IMG/VR virus record: IMGVR_UViG_3300023223_000768
Span: 1 to 35,304 of that record
DNA length: 35,304 bases
Direction: 5' to 3' (one strand)
From: a virus
The notes beneath the pieces were generated by a model. It worked only from the letters and a program-made list of their open reading frames with translations, had not been told where the DNA came from and searched no databases. This document shows, piece after piece, positions 16,601-22,928 of the stretch. Both the position numbers and the translations under genes were made by a program. The stretch's first letter is position 1. The number at the start of each line of letters is the position of its first letter.

Positions 16601-16759
16601 TTACTCGCTTATGGGTTGCTTTTTCAAGTTGCCATACTGCGATGCATCCTTTGTCTTTACCTCTGGTGCTTGAGCAGAAAGACTTGAGCTTTTCCCAGCG
16701 CCCGGTAATGGTTCACCAGGAGCACCTTTGCTTTTGAGTGGTTGTTTAAGTTCAGCCAT
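16601..16759 (-). CDS. small Lys/Pro/Gly-rich protein, 52 aa
   Basis: ATG at 16759 lies 9 bases after GGAG; an in-frame ATG at 16768 sits too close to that site. The product begins 'MAELKQPLKSKGAPGEPLPG', is probably disordered and has no Cys or membrane span. It overlaps the preceding gene by 8 bases and is followed by the terminator at 16514-16551. No family is recognised, but the ribosome site and close packing make it a likely gene. Confidence 0.6.
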   Translation of the reverse strand: MAELKQPLKSKGAPGEPLPGAGKSSSLSAQAPEVKTKDASQYGNLKKQPISE

Positions 16760-16910
16760 TTTTGTCATCTCCTTTGTTTAATAGATATGCTCTAATTAAT
16801 TCGTCCTTGATTAACTGTATCATAGGTTGGTCATCGCTGTCAGGTTCACCTAATATTCTATTCCAAAGCTTTTTGGCCTTATCATAAAAAAAGGCATCAA
16901 CATTTTTCAA
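16752..16910 (-). CDS. small charged helical protein, 52 aa
   Basis: A TTG start at 16910 overlaps the upstream stop (TTGA), indicating coupled translation; no ATG in the frame gives a comparable protein. The product is acidic and helical, with 'AFFYDKAKKLWNRILGEP' and 'QPMIQLIKDELIRAYLL'. It fills the space between two genes exactly, overlapping the next by 8 bases. Function unknown. Confidence 0.5.
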   Translation of the reverse strand: MKNVDAFFYDKAKKLWNRILGEPDSDDQPMIQLIKDELIRAYLLNKGDDKNG

Positions 16911-17716
16911 TAAATTAAGCCTTTACTCATTAATGGAATTGCGTGCTCGGAGGGGAAATAGACATCATATATTTTTTCCATCCCCTTGCCATCTGTCAAA
17001 TTAAGAAGACGGATTAACCAGAACTTTTTCAATATTTTATACGCAGCAATAAAGATTCTATTTGTGATTCTTTTTTTGCTAATACGAAGATCAAGCGTTT
17101 TGAATCTCAAATAGGATAGCTTCAGATTAGAGGTTTTTGAGAACCTCATGTCAACGATGGCCGAATACAGGTTTGCCACAAAAAACCAAACATATTGAAG
17201 AATGTTAGGTTCAAGATATCTCATAGCAGATAAGATATAAAAAGCCTGTTCACTGGGATTGCGCCATCTTGTAGCATCTATTTTTTCAGTTGTATTATCT
17301 CCACGCACATTGTCATAAATCCAGTTATTAGCAGAACCATAGGCATAAATATCCAAAGGGAAATGTAGCGTTTCTCCATATTCCTCTTGCCTTAAGATTG
17401 ATCCGGCAATAATCCCCACATAATTGTCAAAAGCCTCAGGAACAGTATTTAGCCCGTGACGACGATTATAGAGTCCTTTAATGGTTTCAGTGGGACCTAT
17501 GTCAGAATCGCGCTCTAAGAGCTTAACAGCACGTTTAAAACGGATATTATCCTTATCATCTATTAAACCATGATGATGACAGACCCAATAGAACTCTGTG
17601 GCAAATAGAATACCATTGTCATTTTGTCCGAGTAATCCTTCTACAGTAAAATCATGATACAGCGCATTGCTTTTTACTTTCTTTAATAGCCATAAAGGAT
17701 CAGCGTTTTGTATCAT
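16907..17716 (-). CDS. hypothetical protein, 269 aa
   Basis: The start is ATG at 17716, preceded by AGGTG at 9 bases and by an extended -10 promoter. A longer frame to 17839 would run over this promoter and is not used. The protein is globular and aromatic-rich, with 'LWLLKKVKSNALYHDF', 'FATEFYWVCHHHGLID' and 'YAYGSANNWIYDN', and a basic C-terminal third (KKRITNRIFIAAYKIL). I do not recognise the family. The HHH and the Asn/Trp/Tyr cluster could be part of an active site, but that is speculation. It may be transcribed separately from the genes to its right. Confidence 0.75.
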   Translation of the reverse strand: MIQNADPLWLLKKVKSNALYHDFTVEGLLGQNDNGILFATEFYWVCHHHGLIDDKDNIRFKRAVKLLERDSDIGPTETIKGLYNRRHGLNTVPEAFDNYVGIIAGSILRQEEYGETLHFPLDIYAYGSANNWIYDNVRGDNTTEKIDATRWRNPSEQAFYILSAMRYLEPNILQYVWFFVANLYSAIVDMRFSKTSNLKLSYLRFKTLDLRISKKRITNRIFIAAYKILKKFWLIRLLNLTDGKGMEKIYDVYFPSEHAIPLMSKGLIY

Positions 17717-17745
17717 TTTATATACACCTTTTTTGAAAAATTTTA

Positions 17746-17754
17746 AGTATAGCA
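17746..17754 (-). promoter_or_regulatory. candidate extended -10 promoter (leftward)
   Basis: On the minus strand the sequence reads TGC followed by TATACT, an extended -10 element, 30 bp before the ATG at 17716. No good -35 hexamer is present, as expected for extended -10 promoters. The 182-bp gap 17717-17898 containing it holds no supported gene. Confidence 0.45.
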
Positions 17755-17898
17755 CACTCCAAAATAGTCTCTTTAGATTAAAAGACGTTAAAGACGCAAG
17801 GATAAAAGGAAGTAAAGCTGGCTGGGTTGATAAGCCCATTTAAATCACATAGCCGTCAAACCACACGTTCTCCCCGTGCCAACCATCCGATACCATTG

Positions 17899-18156
17899 TT
17901 AAACTTTTATACAACGAGCATAAAACTCAGGTCGCAATTCAATCCGAACGGAAAAAAGCCTGATTTTATTGTTCACCTTAACTTCTATTTTCAATGGTCC
18001 ACGACCAGAACTCTCCCATCCATCTCTACAATAAAAAAAATGGTCAGCGGCAATCTCAGCATCCGTATTCTCAGGCCCCTTTCTGTTCCAATCTTTTGAA
18101 TCATCAGCGAGAGTCCATTCTTTCTTGTTATGTTTAGGTATTCGATATTGAATCAT
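17899..18156 (-). CDS. hypothetical phage protein, 85 aa
   Basis: AAGGAAGG precedes the ATG. The middle 'AEIAADHFFYCRDGWESS' recalls a widespread type of small phage protein with 'A..A...Y...DGWE..WP' in its centre, whose function is not known. The C-terminal half is beta-rich and basic. It is the last gene of a leftward run before the gap at 17717-17898. Confidence 0.7.
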   Translation of the reverse strand: MIQYRIPKHNKKEWTLADDSKDWNRKGPENTDAEIAADHFFYCRDGWESSGRGPLKIEVKVNNKIRLFSVRIELRPEFYARCIKV

Positions 18157-18284
18157 TTTTCCTTCCTTTCAAACTTTTGTCTCACAGGTGACCGCCTTAT
18201 TTTCCTCACCATCAGTCACCGTAGGTGGGTACTGCATGTTGGTACTACCCTTGAACCAGGATTCCCTCCACGCCGCTGTGAGAC

Positions 18285-18300
18285 TTACTCCGAAGAGTAA
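18285..18300. other. small hairpin with UUCG tetraloop on the minus strand
   Basis: TTACTC at 18285-18290 and GAGTAA at 18295-18300 flank a 4-base loop that reads UUCG on the leftward transcript with a closing C-G pair, a very stable loop. It lies 5 bases after the stop codon of the Gly-Tyr repeat gene. There is no T run after it leftward. It may protect the 3' end of that transcript or mark an RNA processing point. Confidence 0.5.
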
Positions 18301-18304
18301 ATTT

Positions 18305-18499
18305 TTAATAGCCATAGCCAGAGCCAGAGCCATAGCCATTGCCATAGCCATTGCCATCGCCATAGCCATCGCCATAGCCATCGCCATAGCCATTGCCATA
18401 GCCATTGCCATCGCCATAGCCATTGCCATCGCCATAGCCATTGCCATCGCCATAGCCAAGGCTATTTTGAGATTCTTCTCCTATTTGGATTTGTTCCAC
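18305..18499 (-). CDS. Gly-Tyr-rich hexanucleotide-repeat peptide, 64 aa
   Basis: A GTG start at 18499 lies 7-8 bases after GAGG and overlaps the stop of the DUF6948-like gene by 19 bases, so translation is probably coupled. After a non-repeated N-terminus (MEQIQIGEESQNSL) come about 25 dipeptide pairs of the form Gly-Tyr-Gly-Asp/Asn, ending in GSGSGYGY. Such sequences are flexible and tend to self-associate. The other frames of the repeat give only Met-Ala or Ala-Ile polymers without start signals. Function unknown; a real product is supported by its start site and coupling. Confidence 0.55.
   Translation of the reverse strand: MEQIQIGEESQNSLGYGDGNGYGDGNGYGDGNGYGNGYGDGYGDGYGDGNGYGNGYGSGSGYGY
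18311..18458. repeat. hexanucleotide tandem repeat, about 25 units
   Basis: The plus strand repeats GCCATA, GCCATT or GCCATC units, with two GCCAGA units near the left end, for about 148 bp. Within the main array only the sixth base varies, and G is never used there. Units of six cannot shift the frame, so changes in copy number would only lengthen or shorten the encoded peptide. Confidence 0.95.
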
Positions 18500-18831
18500 T
18501 TTAAATCCTCACAAGACATTAAACAAATCACGGTTAATTCATGAAATTGAATGTCTGGGCATGTATCTAGCTTTGTGTTTGATGTGGGACCGTTTTGTGC
18601 TAATTCGCCTAGTCCTTTTGTTGTTCCCCAAGATCTAATACATGATGCGTTTGTCAATTTGCAAGACGTTCCCTGTTGGTGAAACCAACCAACATATACC
18701 CATCCCCGTTGTAAAATGGCAATTTGCCTTGTACCATTTCGATCTTCAAATGCTCCTGTGTGTTGTGTTGAACCTGAAAATAAACTTTTCAAGCTTTTAA
18801 ATTCGCCTACCGTCATATTGTCTATATCCAT
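18481..18831 (-). CDS. DUF6948-like phage protein, 116 aa
   Basis: The start is ATG at 18831, five to six bases after AGGAGG; an upstream in-frame ATG at 18852 precedes that ribosome site and is not used. Residues about 35-95 have 'RQIAILQRGWVYVGWF', 'LTNASCIRSWGTTKGLGELAQNG' (in parts) and 'ELTVICLMSCEDL', a layout I associate with the DUF6948 family of phage proteins. No biochemical function is known. The 3' end overlaps the start of the Gly-Tyr peptide gene. Confidence 0.7.
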   Translation of the reverse strand: MDIDNMTVGEFKSLKSLFSGSTQHTGAFEDRNGTRQIAILQRGWVYVGWFHQQGTSCKLTNASCIRSWGTTKGLGELAQNGPTSNTKLDTCPDIQFHELTVICLMSCEDLKWNKSK

Positions 18832-18848
18832 TTTTCCTCCTAAACTTT

Positions 18849-19157
18849 TCATTCTATTTCAACTTTCTTGTAAGTAATTTCAAATATTCGAGGTTTACAT
18901 GGATAAAATTCGTCTGCAATGCCTTTAATAATCCAATCTCCTGGACAAACAATATGTCCACCTTCCTCAGTGTCTATCCATCCATGATTATGAAAAATAT
19001 ATTCACACTTCTTGCATTTAGTAGGTCCACAAACATCGGGACGCCTAAAATACCTTACTAAATCATTCTCGGGTTCTTCTAAATCATGTGCAAACCATTG
19101 AAAGGCTACTACTTGAACAGGCAACTTTGCGTAAAACGCTCGCTTACTTCTTTTCAT
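18849..19157 (-). CDS. conserved phage protein with PGDWIIKG motif, 102 aa
   Basis: The N-terminus 'KLPVQVVAFQWF' and C-terminus 'GGHIVCPGDWIIKGIADEFYPCKPRIFEITY' (read in parts) match a very common small phage protein whose hallmark is 'PGDWIIKG..GEFYPCKPDIFE.TY'. The function is unknown. A CKKC motif (about residues 46-50) and other Cys/His may bind a metal. AAGGAG lies upstream. It follows the ABA-sandwich gene with a 4-base overlap. Confidence 0.75.
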   Translation of the reverse strand: MKRSKRAFYAKLPVQVVAFQWFAHDLEEPENDLVRYFRRPDVCGPTKCKKCEYIFHNHGWIDTEEGGHIVCPGDWIIKGIADEFYPCKPRIFEITYKKVEIE

Positions 19158-19537
19158 TCTATTTCAACTCCTTTTGCTTTCAGAGATGCTAGGCAGATTG
19201 CATGTGGGGCTGACTTATTCATAGGTTCAGATACAAATTTATCATTTAGCCAGCCTTTGAAATGAAAACTGTGTGAATTCCTTTGTATAACAAACTGATC
19301 AAACTTCTCCACCACTTCCCATGCTGCTGCGATGTCGGTGGAGTAATTTTTATAGAATATCCATTCTTGTAGCGTGTAGTCTGTAGTGGAGTTAACCCAA
19401 TCTTCGACCTTTTTCTTGTCTAAACAGGACATTGCACAACTTTTACCCCCATCAGATGTGGCAATATAATATTTTGTGCCCTTATGCCCCATCACCTTCT
19501 CAGCTACCAATGCGTCTAATTCTATTCCTGGTTTCAT
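19154..19537 (-). CDS. phage ABA-sandwich domain protein, 127 aa
   Basis: The protein opens 'GIELDALVAEKVMG', has 'YSTDIAAAWEVVEKF' in the middle and ends 'APHAICLASLKAKGVE', the signature of the phage ABA sandwich domain family, common in siphovirus and podovirus early regions and of unknown function. GAGG precedes the ATG. An insertion with Cys residues (SCAMSCLDKKK) between the first two motifs is longer than usual. Confidence 0.82.
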   Translation of the reverse strand: MKPGIELDALVAEKVMGHKGTKYYIATSDGGKSCAMSCLDKKKVEDWVNSTTDYTLQEWIFYKNYSTDIAAAWEVVEKFDQFVIQRNSHSFHFKGWLNDKFVSEPMNKSAPHAICLASLKAKGVEIE

Positions 19538-19538
19538 T

Positions 19539-19904
19539 TTAAACCTCTATCCAATCATTTTCGCGTTTTTCTTTATTCATCGTATCCCAGGATTTATGAT
19601 ACCCACACCCCATTGTATCTTTACCTGCTTCATTAAGATAACTATTAGACTGCACATATATTCCACCAGAAAGACACACGGCCCATATCCAATATCGCTC
19701 TTTCTTTTTAGGGAGAGTAAGATGAAATTCTGAAATTTCATCCTTGTTAGATATTCTGATTGTTTCTATTATAGAATTCTTATTTTGTATTTGAACTCTA
19801 AACCAGTGATCAACTATTTGAAGATAATTTATAAAACACTCATCACCCTCAAAATAAACCTTATCCCCAATTCTAAGCTTATAAAAATCTTCACGTGTGA
19901 TCAT
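19539..19904 (-). CDS. hypothetical protein, 121 aa
   Basis: A strong AGGAGG site, located inside the tiny membrane-peptide gene upstream, precedes the ATG, and the two overlap by ATGA. The first 60 residues look like a small beta barrel (FYKLRIGDKVYFEGDE, WFRVQIQNK), similar in feel to phage translation- or RNA-related SH3-like domains. The C-terminal half has 'RYWIWAVCLSGGIYVQ' and two more Cys. No family is recognised. Confidence 0.7.
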   Translation of the reverse strand: MITREDFYKLRIGDKVYFEGDECFINYLQIVDHWFRVQIQNKNSIIETIRISNKDEISEFHLTLPKKKERYWIWAVCLSGGIYVQSNSYLNEAGKDTMGCGYHKSWDTMNKEKRENDWIEV

Positions 19905-19990
19905 TCAAACATCCCTCCTATTAAATTCATCAAGCGATCTACTACTAAATAATGAGCACTAAGCATGAGGATGATTGCAAGTGTTGTCAT
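19901..19990 (-). CDS. micro-membrane peptide, 29 aa
   Basis: The frame starts at an ATG overlapping the methyltransferase stop (ATGA) and ends in a TGA overlapping the next start (ATGA), so it is tightly coupled on both sides. The product is one hydrophobic helix (TLAIILMLSAHYLVV) with a few polar residues. The next gene's ribosome site lies inside it. Size and fit suggest a real gene; a purely translational linker is the alternative. Confidence 0.45.
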   Translation of the reverse strand: MTTLAIILMLSAHYLVVDRLMNLIGGMFE

Positions 19991-20499
19991 TTCTCAACCG
20001 GTATTTTTTGTTCTGAAATACAGATTGTGTCATGTCTATTACCACCATGCGCCACTAATAAAATTTCCTTTTTCATAAATCCTCGTTTTTTCCCCATACC
20101 CGAACTATTCCACCCAAAAGATAAAATATACCCTTCCGGTTTTACTATTTGAGAAAGCTTGTCTTTAATTTTTGGAAAGTTTCCCGATTGATTGCCGTGT
20201 TCTTTTTGCCAATATTTTAACCCGCATGAATTATATGATCGTTTCACCTGTTCCATCGAATAGGGAGGATCAAAAAAAGCTCCATCAAATTGGTAATCTT
20301 TAAATGTATCTAGCCATATATGGGAATCTTCAGCTGATGGATCACATAAATCATTTCTAATTGCTGCCAATTTAGAATTGCCACAGAAGGGATCAATCCA
20401 ATAAGCATTTTGAATCAAATATCTAGCAATAAATTTTTTAATCGGTTCAATTTCAAATGTCCATTTATTCGGCATCGCCCATGTGTATTCCATCTTCAT
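19987..20499 (-). CDS. DNA adenine-N6 methyltransferase, 170 aa
   Basis: Motif I is 'IDPFCGNS' (residues 35-42), which binds S-adenosylmethionine, and the catalytic motif IV is 'FDPPYS' with DPPY at residues 77-80. 'EGYILSFGW' and 'EILLVAHGG' form the later strands. The enzyme should transfer a methyl group to adenine in DNA. The protein is short with little room for a target-recognition domain, as in other small phage methyltransferases. No nuclease partner is adjacent, so protection of phage DNA from restriction, or replication control, is more likely than a restriction system. GGAGGGGAAGG precedes the ATG. Confidence 0.88.
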   Translation of the reverse strand: MKMEYTWAMPNKWTFEIEPIKKFIARYLIQNAYWIDPFCGNSKLAAIRNDLCDPSAEDSHIWLDTFKDYQFDGAFFDPPYSMEQVKRSYNSCGLKYWQKEHGNQSGNFPKIKDKLSQIVKPEGYILSFGWNSSGMGKKRGFMKKEILLVAHGGNRHDTICISEQKIPVEK

Positions 20500-20801
20500 C
20501 CCTTCCCCTCCAGTGCTTCACGTGCTGTTTCCCCCATGTCATCCATTACGTCATTAAAAAATGAAACATCGGGATCTTCCGGGCCACCTACCAAACGACT
20601 TTCTCCATAGCTAGCTTTATCAGAATAAAACTCTAAAGCCTCTCTCAACCGTTCATTCTCAGGCAAAAGAATTTCTGCACAGGCATAAAAGCCCTGCTTG
20701 AAATTACCTTTGTCTCTCAATCCCGAGTAATGCTCCATTGCATCTTTATAAACCTGTCTAGCCAACACATCCAGGCGTTTGTTTAATTCGTCTTTAGTCA
20801 T
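20496..20801 (-). CDS. hypothetical phage protein with 'ENERLREALEFY' motif, 101 aa
   Basis: The helical protein contains 'LLPENERLREALEFYSDK' (about residues 48-65) and ends 'MGETAREALEGKG'. This arrangement, helix, 'LREAL.FYAD', then 'D.G..AREAL', is frequent in phage and prophage proteins of unknown function. It overlaps both neighbours by ATGA, so it is part of one translational unit with the methyltransferase. Confidence 0.72.
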   Translation of the reverse strand: MTKDELNKRLDVLARQVYKDAMEHYSGLRDKGNFKQGFYACAEILLPENERLREALEFYSDKASYGESRLVGGPEDPDVSFFNDVMDDMGETAREALEGKG

Positions 20802-21187
20802 TTATCAATTTCCGGCAATGGCATCCAATGTGAAGGATATTCACTCGGATCATCCATAATATAAAGATCATTGTCGATAAACCAGTCATAGAAAGAATCG
20901 TAAAGTTCATGGCCATCTAGTGTTTCAGCATCGTGTAATTCCCACAATCCCGATACAGCTATATCATGTTTTGATAGCCACAAAAGTATTCTAGTTCCAT
21001 CCCGTGGAGCAGTGTCAATCGATTTCCAAGAGTTCAACCGTCTCACCTCAGCAATCAGCTTAGGCATTGCAGCACGAGAGTGTTTAGAAAATATTGCTAT
21101 TTCAAGAGGGGACCTATCATATAGTCTTGGTTCCTTATTGAACTCATCACACAGCTTTTGCAGTCGAGTTAGTTCTTCGTTATCCAT
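20798..21187 (-). CDS. DUF551-type phage protein, 129 aa
   Basis: Residues about 53-70 read 'WKSIDTAPRDGTRILLW' and the protein ends with 'YPSHWMPLPEIDK', the two ends of the DUF551 domain. The family is common in phage accessory regions and has no proven function. The N-terminal 50 residues are a separate helical part (EELTRLQKLCDEFNKEP). GGAGGGG lies before the ATG, inside the upstream membrane-peptide gene. Confidence 0.85.
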   Translation of the reverse strand: MDNEELTRLQKLCDEFNKEPRLYDRSPLEIAIFSKHSRAAMPKLIAEVRRLNSWKSIDTAPRDGTRILLWLSKHDIAVSGLWELHDAETLDGHELYDSFYDWFIDNDLYIMDDPSEYPSHWMPLPEIDK

Positions 21188-21297
21188 TTCCCCTCCAATT
21201 TATTCACTCTTTTATAAAGACGATAAATGGCAATCAGATTCACAAATGGAATGAAGAAGAAGATAACCAGAGCTATGAAAATCATTATCTCAATCAT
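21169..21297 (-). CDS. single-span membrane peptide, 42 aa
   Basis: ATG at 21297 lies 8-9 bases after AAGGA. The product is almost all hydrophobic at first (MIFIALVIFFFIPFVNLIAI), then basic (YRLYKRVNKLEGKW), giving a positive cytoplasmic tail. It overlaps the DUF551 gene by 19 bases and carries that gene's ribosome site. It could be an early inner-membrane effector or a superinfection-exclusion peptide. Confidence 0.55.
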   Translation of the reverse strand: MIEIMIFIALVIFFFIPFVNLIAIYRLYKRVNKLEGKWITKN

Positions 21298-21301
21298 ATT
21301 T

Positions 21302-21574
21302 TCATTCCTTATATTCTCTCCAAACCAAGGCAAAACCACAATCAGGACAATTGATTACATTTACTTCAACACTCCTTTTTTCGACTCTTGATTTGTGATA
21401 TGTTTTTCCTTTTATATCTTTGTAACGAGTACAAGAATCGGAAGTACAAAAAGCTCCATATTTTCTTCTTGAATCAGATATGAGATCAGAGAAATGAGGA
21501 GAATCATGGTTTGTTATCCCAGAGTTTCTTAATTGAAATGTCGTCGAATTACTAATTCCTGGTCTCCCACCCAT
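21302..21574 (-). CDS. probable zinc-binding protein, 90 aa
   Basis: The N-terminus 'MGGRPGISNSTTFQLRNSGI' looks like a disordered arm or small nucleic-acid-binding segment. Cysteines in 'FCTSDSC' and later 'NCPDCGF' form two potential CxxC-type metal knuckles, as in zinc ribbons. No enzymatic motif is visible. Positioned between another Cys-rich protein and a membrane peptide. Regulator or transcription-modifying function is possible. Confidence 0.65.
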   Translation of the reverse strand: MGGRPGISNSTTFQLRNSGITNHDSPHFSDLISDSRRKYGAFCTSDSCTRYKDIKGKTYHKSRVEKRSVEVNVINCPDCGFALVWREYKE

Positions 21575-21589
21575 AGATTTTTTTCCCTT

Positions 21590-21976
21590 TTATTGGAATG
21601 TCATTCCATTTAATTTATGTACCAAATATCTATTGAGGTGCTTGATATAATTCACCCGTTTCTCTCGATTCTTTTCAATCCTCTCTTTATTAAATTCCAT
21701 TGTTATATTCGGAATATCGCCTTGAGAAGTTAGGTAAACCAGAGTCTTCTCTACTCCATCTCTAGCCAGGCAATAGGCTTGCCATCTCCATTCTTTTTCT
21801 CTTTGTTTTGCAAAGTCAAATTCTCCGCCGACATCAAAGTTAACCCAATTGAAATAAGCGGTTAAGAATCGCTCTTCTTTACAGATAGGAGTACCCCTGC
21901 AATCAAAGCAGTACGCACTCTTATGACCGGTTAACTTCCCGCAAACCTGACAACACGTGTAATGTTCTTGTGACAT
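21590..21976 (-). CDS. zinc-finger protein, 128 aa
   Basis: The first 32 residues hold 'CCQVCGK', 'YCFDCRG' and a further 'CKE', giving four to six Cys able to bind zinc. The rest is a basic, aromatic helical domain (KEWRWQAYCLARDGVEKTL; KNREKRVNYIKHLNRYL). The combination suggests a nucleic-acid-binding protein. The ATG at 21976 lies 14 bases after the SSB stop, next to GGAG. Confidence 0.68.
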   Translation of the reverse strand: MSQEHYTCCQVCGKLTGHKSAYCFDCRGTPICKEERFLTAYFNWVNFDVGGEFDFAKQREKEWRWQAYCLARDGVEKTLVYLTSQGDIPNITMEFNKERIEKNREKRVNYIKHLNRYLVHKLNGMTFQ

Positions 21977-21989
21977 GTGATTCTCCTGG

Positions 21990-22367
21990 TTAAAATGGGA
22001 TGTCGTCTTCTGTGAACGCCGGTTCCGAAGAAGCTTCTTTTACTGGAGCGGTTTTCTTTGCTGGTTTTTTAACTTCTTTCATCTCAGGAGCAATCGCTTC
22101 AGCAATGACTTCTGTTGTATATTGATTAACACCTTGTTTATTGACCCATTTCCTTGTTTGGAGTCTTCCTCGAATACTGAATCTGTCTCCTTCTTTAGAC
22201 CCGCTTACGATTTCCGCAAGAGATTGCCAAGCAACGACCCTATGCCATTGTGAGTATTCCCCATCTCTGGTGCGAAGCGTGAAGTTAGTAACGCTTCCCA
22301 CCTTAGTTTCCCGGGTTACAGGATCTCTTCCAAGATCTCCAACTAACGTGACCATGTTTGTATCCAT
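21990..22367 (-). CDS. ssb: single-stranded DNA-binding protein, 125 aa
   Basis: The OB-fold of bacterial-type SSB is clear: 'MVTLVGDLGRDPVTR', 'VTNFTLRTRD', 'WHRVVAWQSLAEIVS' and 'KEGDRFSIRGRLQTRKWV', followed by a Lys/Pro/Ala-rich linker and an acidic tip (DDIPF at 121-125) that normally docks partner proteins. The protein is shorter than host SSBs (about 170 residues). GGGAGGG lies before the ATG. With the Rad52-like annealing protein it forms a recombination pair. Confidence 0.95.
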   Translation of the reverse strand: MDTNMVTLVGDLGRDPVTRETKVGSVTNFTLRTRDGEYSQWHRVVAWQSLAEIVSGSKEGDRFSIRGRLQTRKWVNKQGVNQYTTEVIAEAIAPEMKEVKKPAKKTAPVKEASSEPAFTEDDIPF

Positions 22368-22439
22368 AATTATTCCCTCCCTTTGATTGATTTATTTTAC
22401 TTACGGGGGGGAATTTAAATTAGCAAGAATTATTTTGGA

Positions 22440-22610
22440 TTATTTTAAATTTTGTTCGAGTATATCCAACACCTTGATGTTCTCTTCAGACTGTTCATTA
22501 AGATAATCGATAATCTCACACTGTGTTTTATGTAATCTAAGAATGGCAGTTTTATTCCCATAATTCTCTAGATCTTTTAATAAAGCCTCTCTATCTGTCT
22601 TCTGAATCAT
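22440..22610 (-). CDS. small coiled-coil protein, 56 aa (paralogue 2)
   Basis: The start is ATG at 22610 just after AAGGAGAAGG; a longer frame from 22655 lacks a ribosome site. The sequence contains 'LHKTQCEIIDYLNEQSEEN', closely related to 'LHKKLDEIIDYLNEQVKEK' in the gene upstream, and both are wholly helical and acidic. The pair look like a tandem duplication. They overlap by 20 bases. Function unknown. Confidence 0.7.
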   Translation of the reverse strand: MIQKTDREALLKDLENYGNKTAILRLHKTQCEIIDYLNEQSEENIKVLDILEQNLK

Positions 22611-22797
22611 TTTCCTTCTCCTTAACCTGTTCATTGAGATAGTCAATGATTTCATCTAATTTCTTGTGTAAAAGAAGTAATAAAGCAGCTTGAGCTGCGG
22701 ATTTGAGATTAGCATCAAACTCGTGCATTTCTGTTTCAAGACTTAAGATATGTTTTCTCACTTTATCAAACTCTTTACTTGTTGCCTTCTTAATCAT
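22591..22797 (-). CDS. small coiled-coil protein, 68 aa (paralogue 1)
   Basis: AAAGGAG precedes the ATG. A basic start (MIKKATSKEFDKVRKHI) leads to a long helix with an Ala/Leu-rich middle (AAQAALLLLLHKK) and the 'EIIDYLNEQ' segment shared with the following gene. The heptad-like spacing suggests dimer or higher oligomer formation, perhaps with its paralogue. Confidence 0.72.
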   Translation of the reverse strand: MIKKATSKEFDKVRKHILSLETEMHEFDANLKSAAQAALLLLLHKKLDEIIDYLNEQVKEKENDSEDR

Positions 22798-22840
22798 GAT
22801 CCACTCCTTTTGAATAAAACTTTCCCATTCCCCCTACCTA

Positions 22841-22867
22841 CCACAGATGCATGGTTTTGCAATGTGG
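22841..22867. other. inverted repeat in leader of the coiled-coil genes
   Basis: CCACA (22841-22845) and TGTGG (22863-22867) enclose a second pair TGCA/TGCA around a TGGTTT loop. It lies about 45-70 bp before the ATG at 22797 on the minus strand, in a 131-bp gap (22798-22928). It may be an operator or an RNA leader hairpin. A second GC-rich hairpin (about 22899-22916, CCCG...CGGG) lies just to the right. Confidence 0.4.
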
Positions 22868-22928
22868 TTATAGATCAGCGACTGCAACTAACACTCAAGC
22901 CCCGCTAAAGACGGGCGTTAACTTTTGT

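Noticed and set aside
17717-17839. N-terminal extension of the 269-aa protein gene to an ATG at 17839
   Set aside because: It runs over an extended -10 promoter and the ATG at 17716 has a better ribosome site.
18311-18458. CRISPR-like array
   Set aside because: Units are only 6 bp with no spacers and no cas genes nearby.
18169-18459. Minus-strand Met-Ala repeat frame with a 45-residue tail, and plus-strand Ala-Ile frame at 18188-18544
   Set aside because: Both arise from reading the hexanucleotide repeat in other phases. Neither has a ribosome site at a unique start. The tail of the Met-Ala frame is plausible but unsupported.
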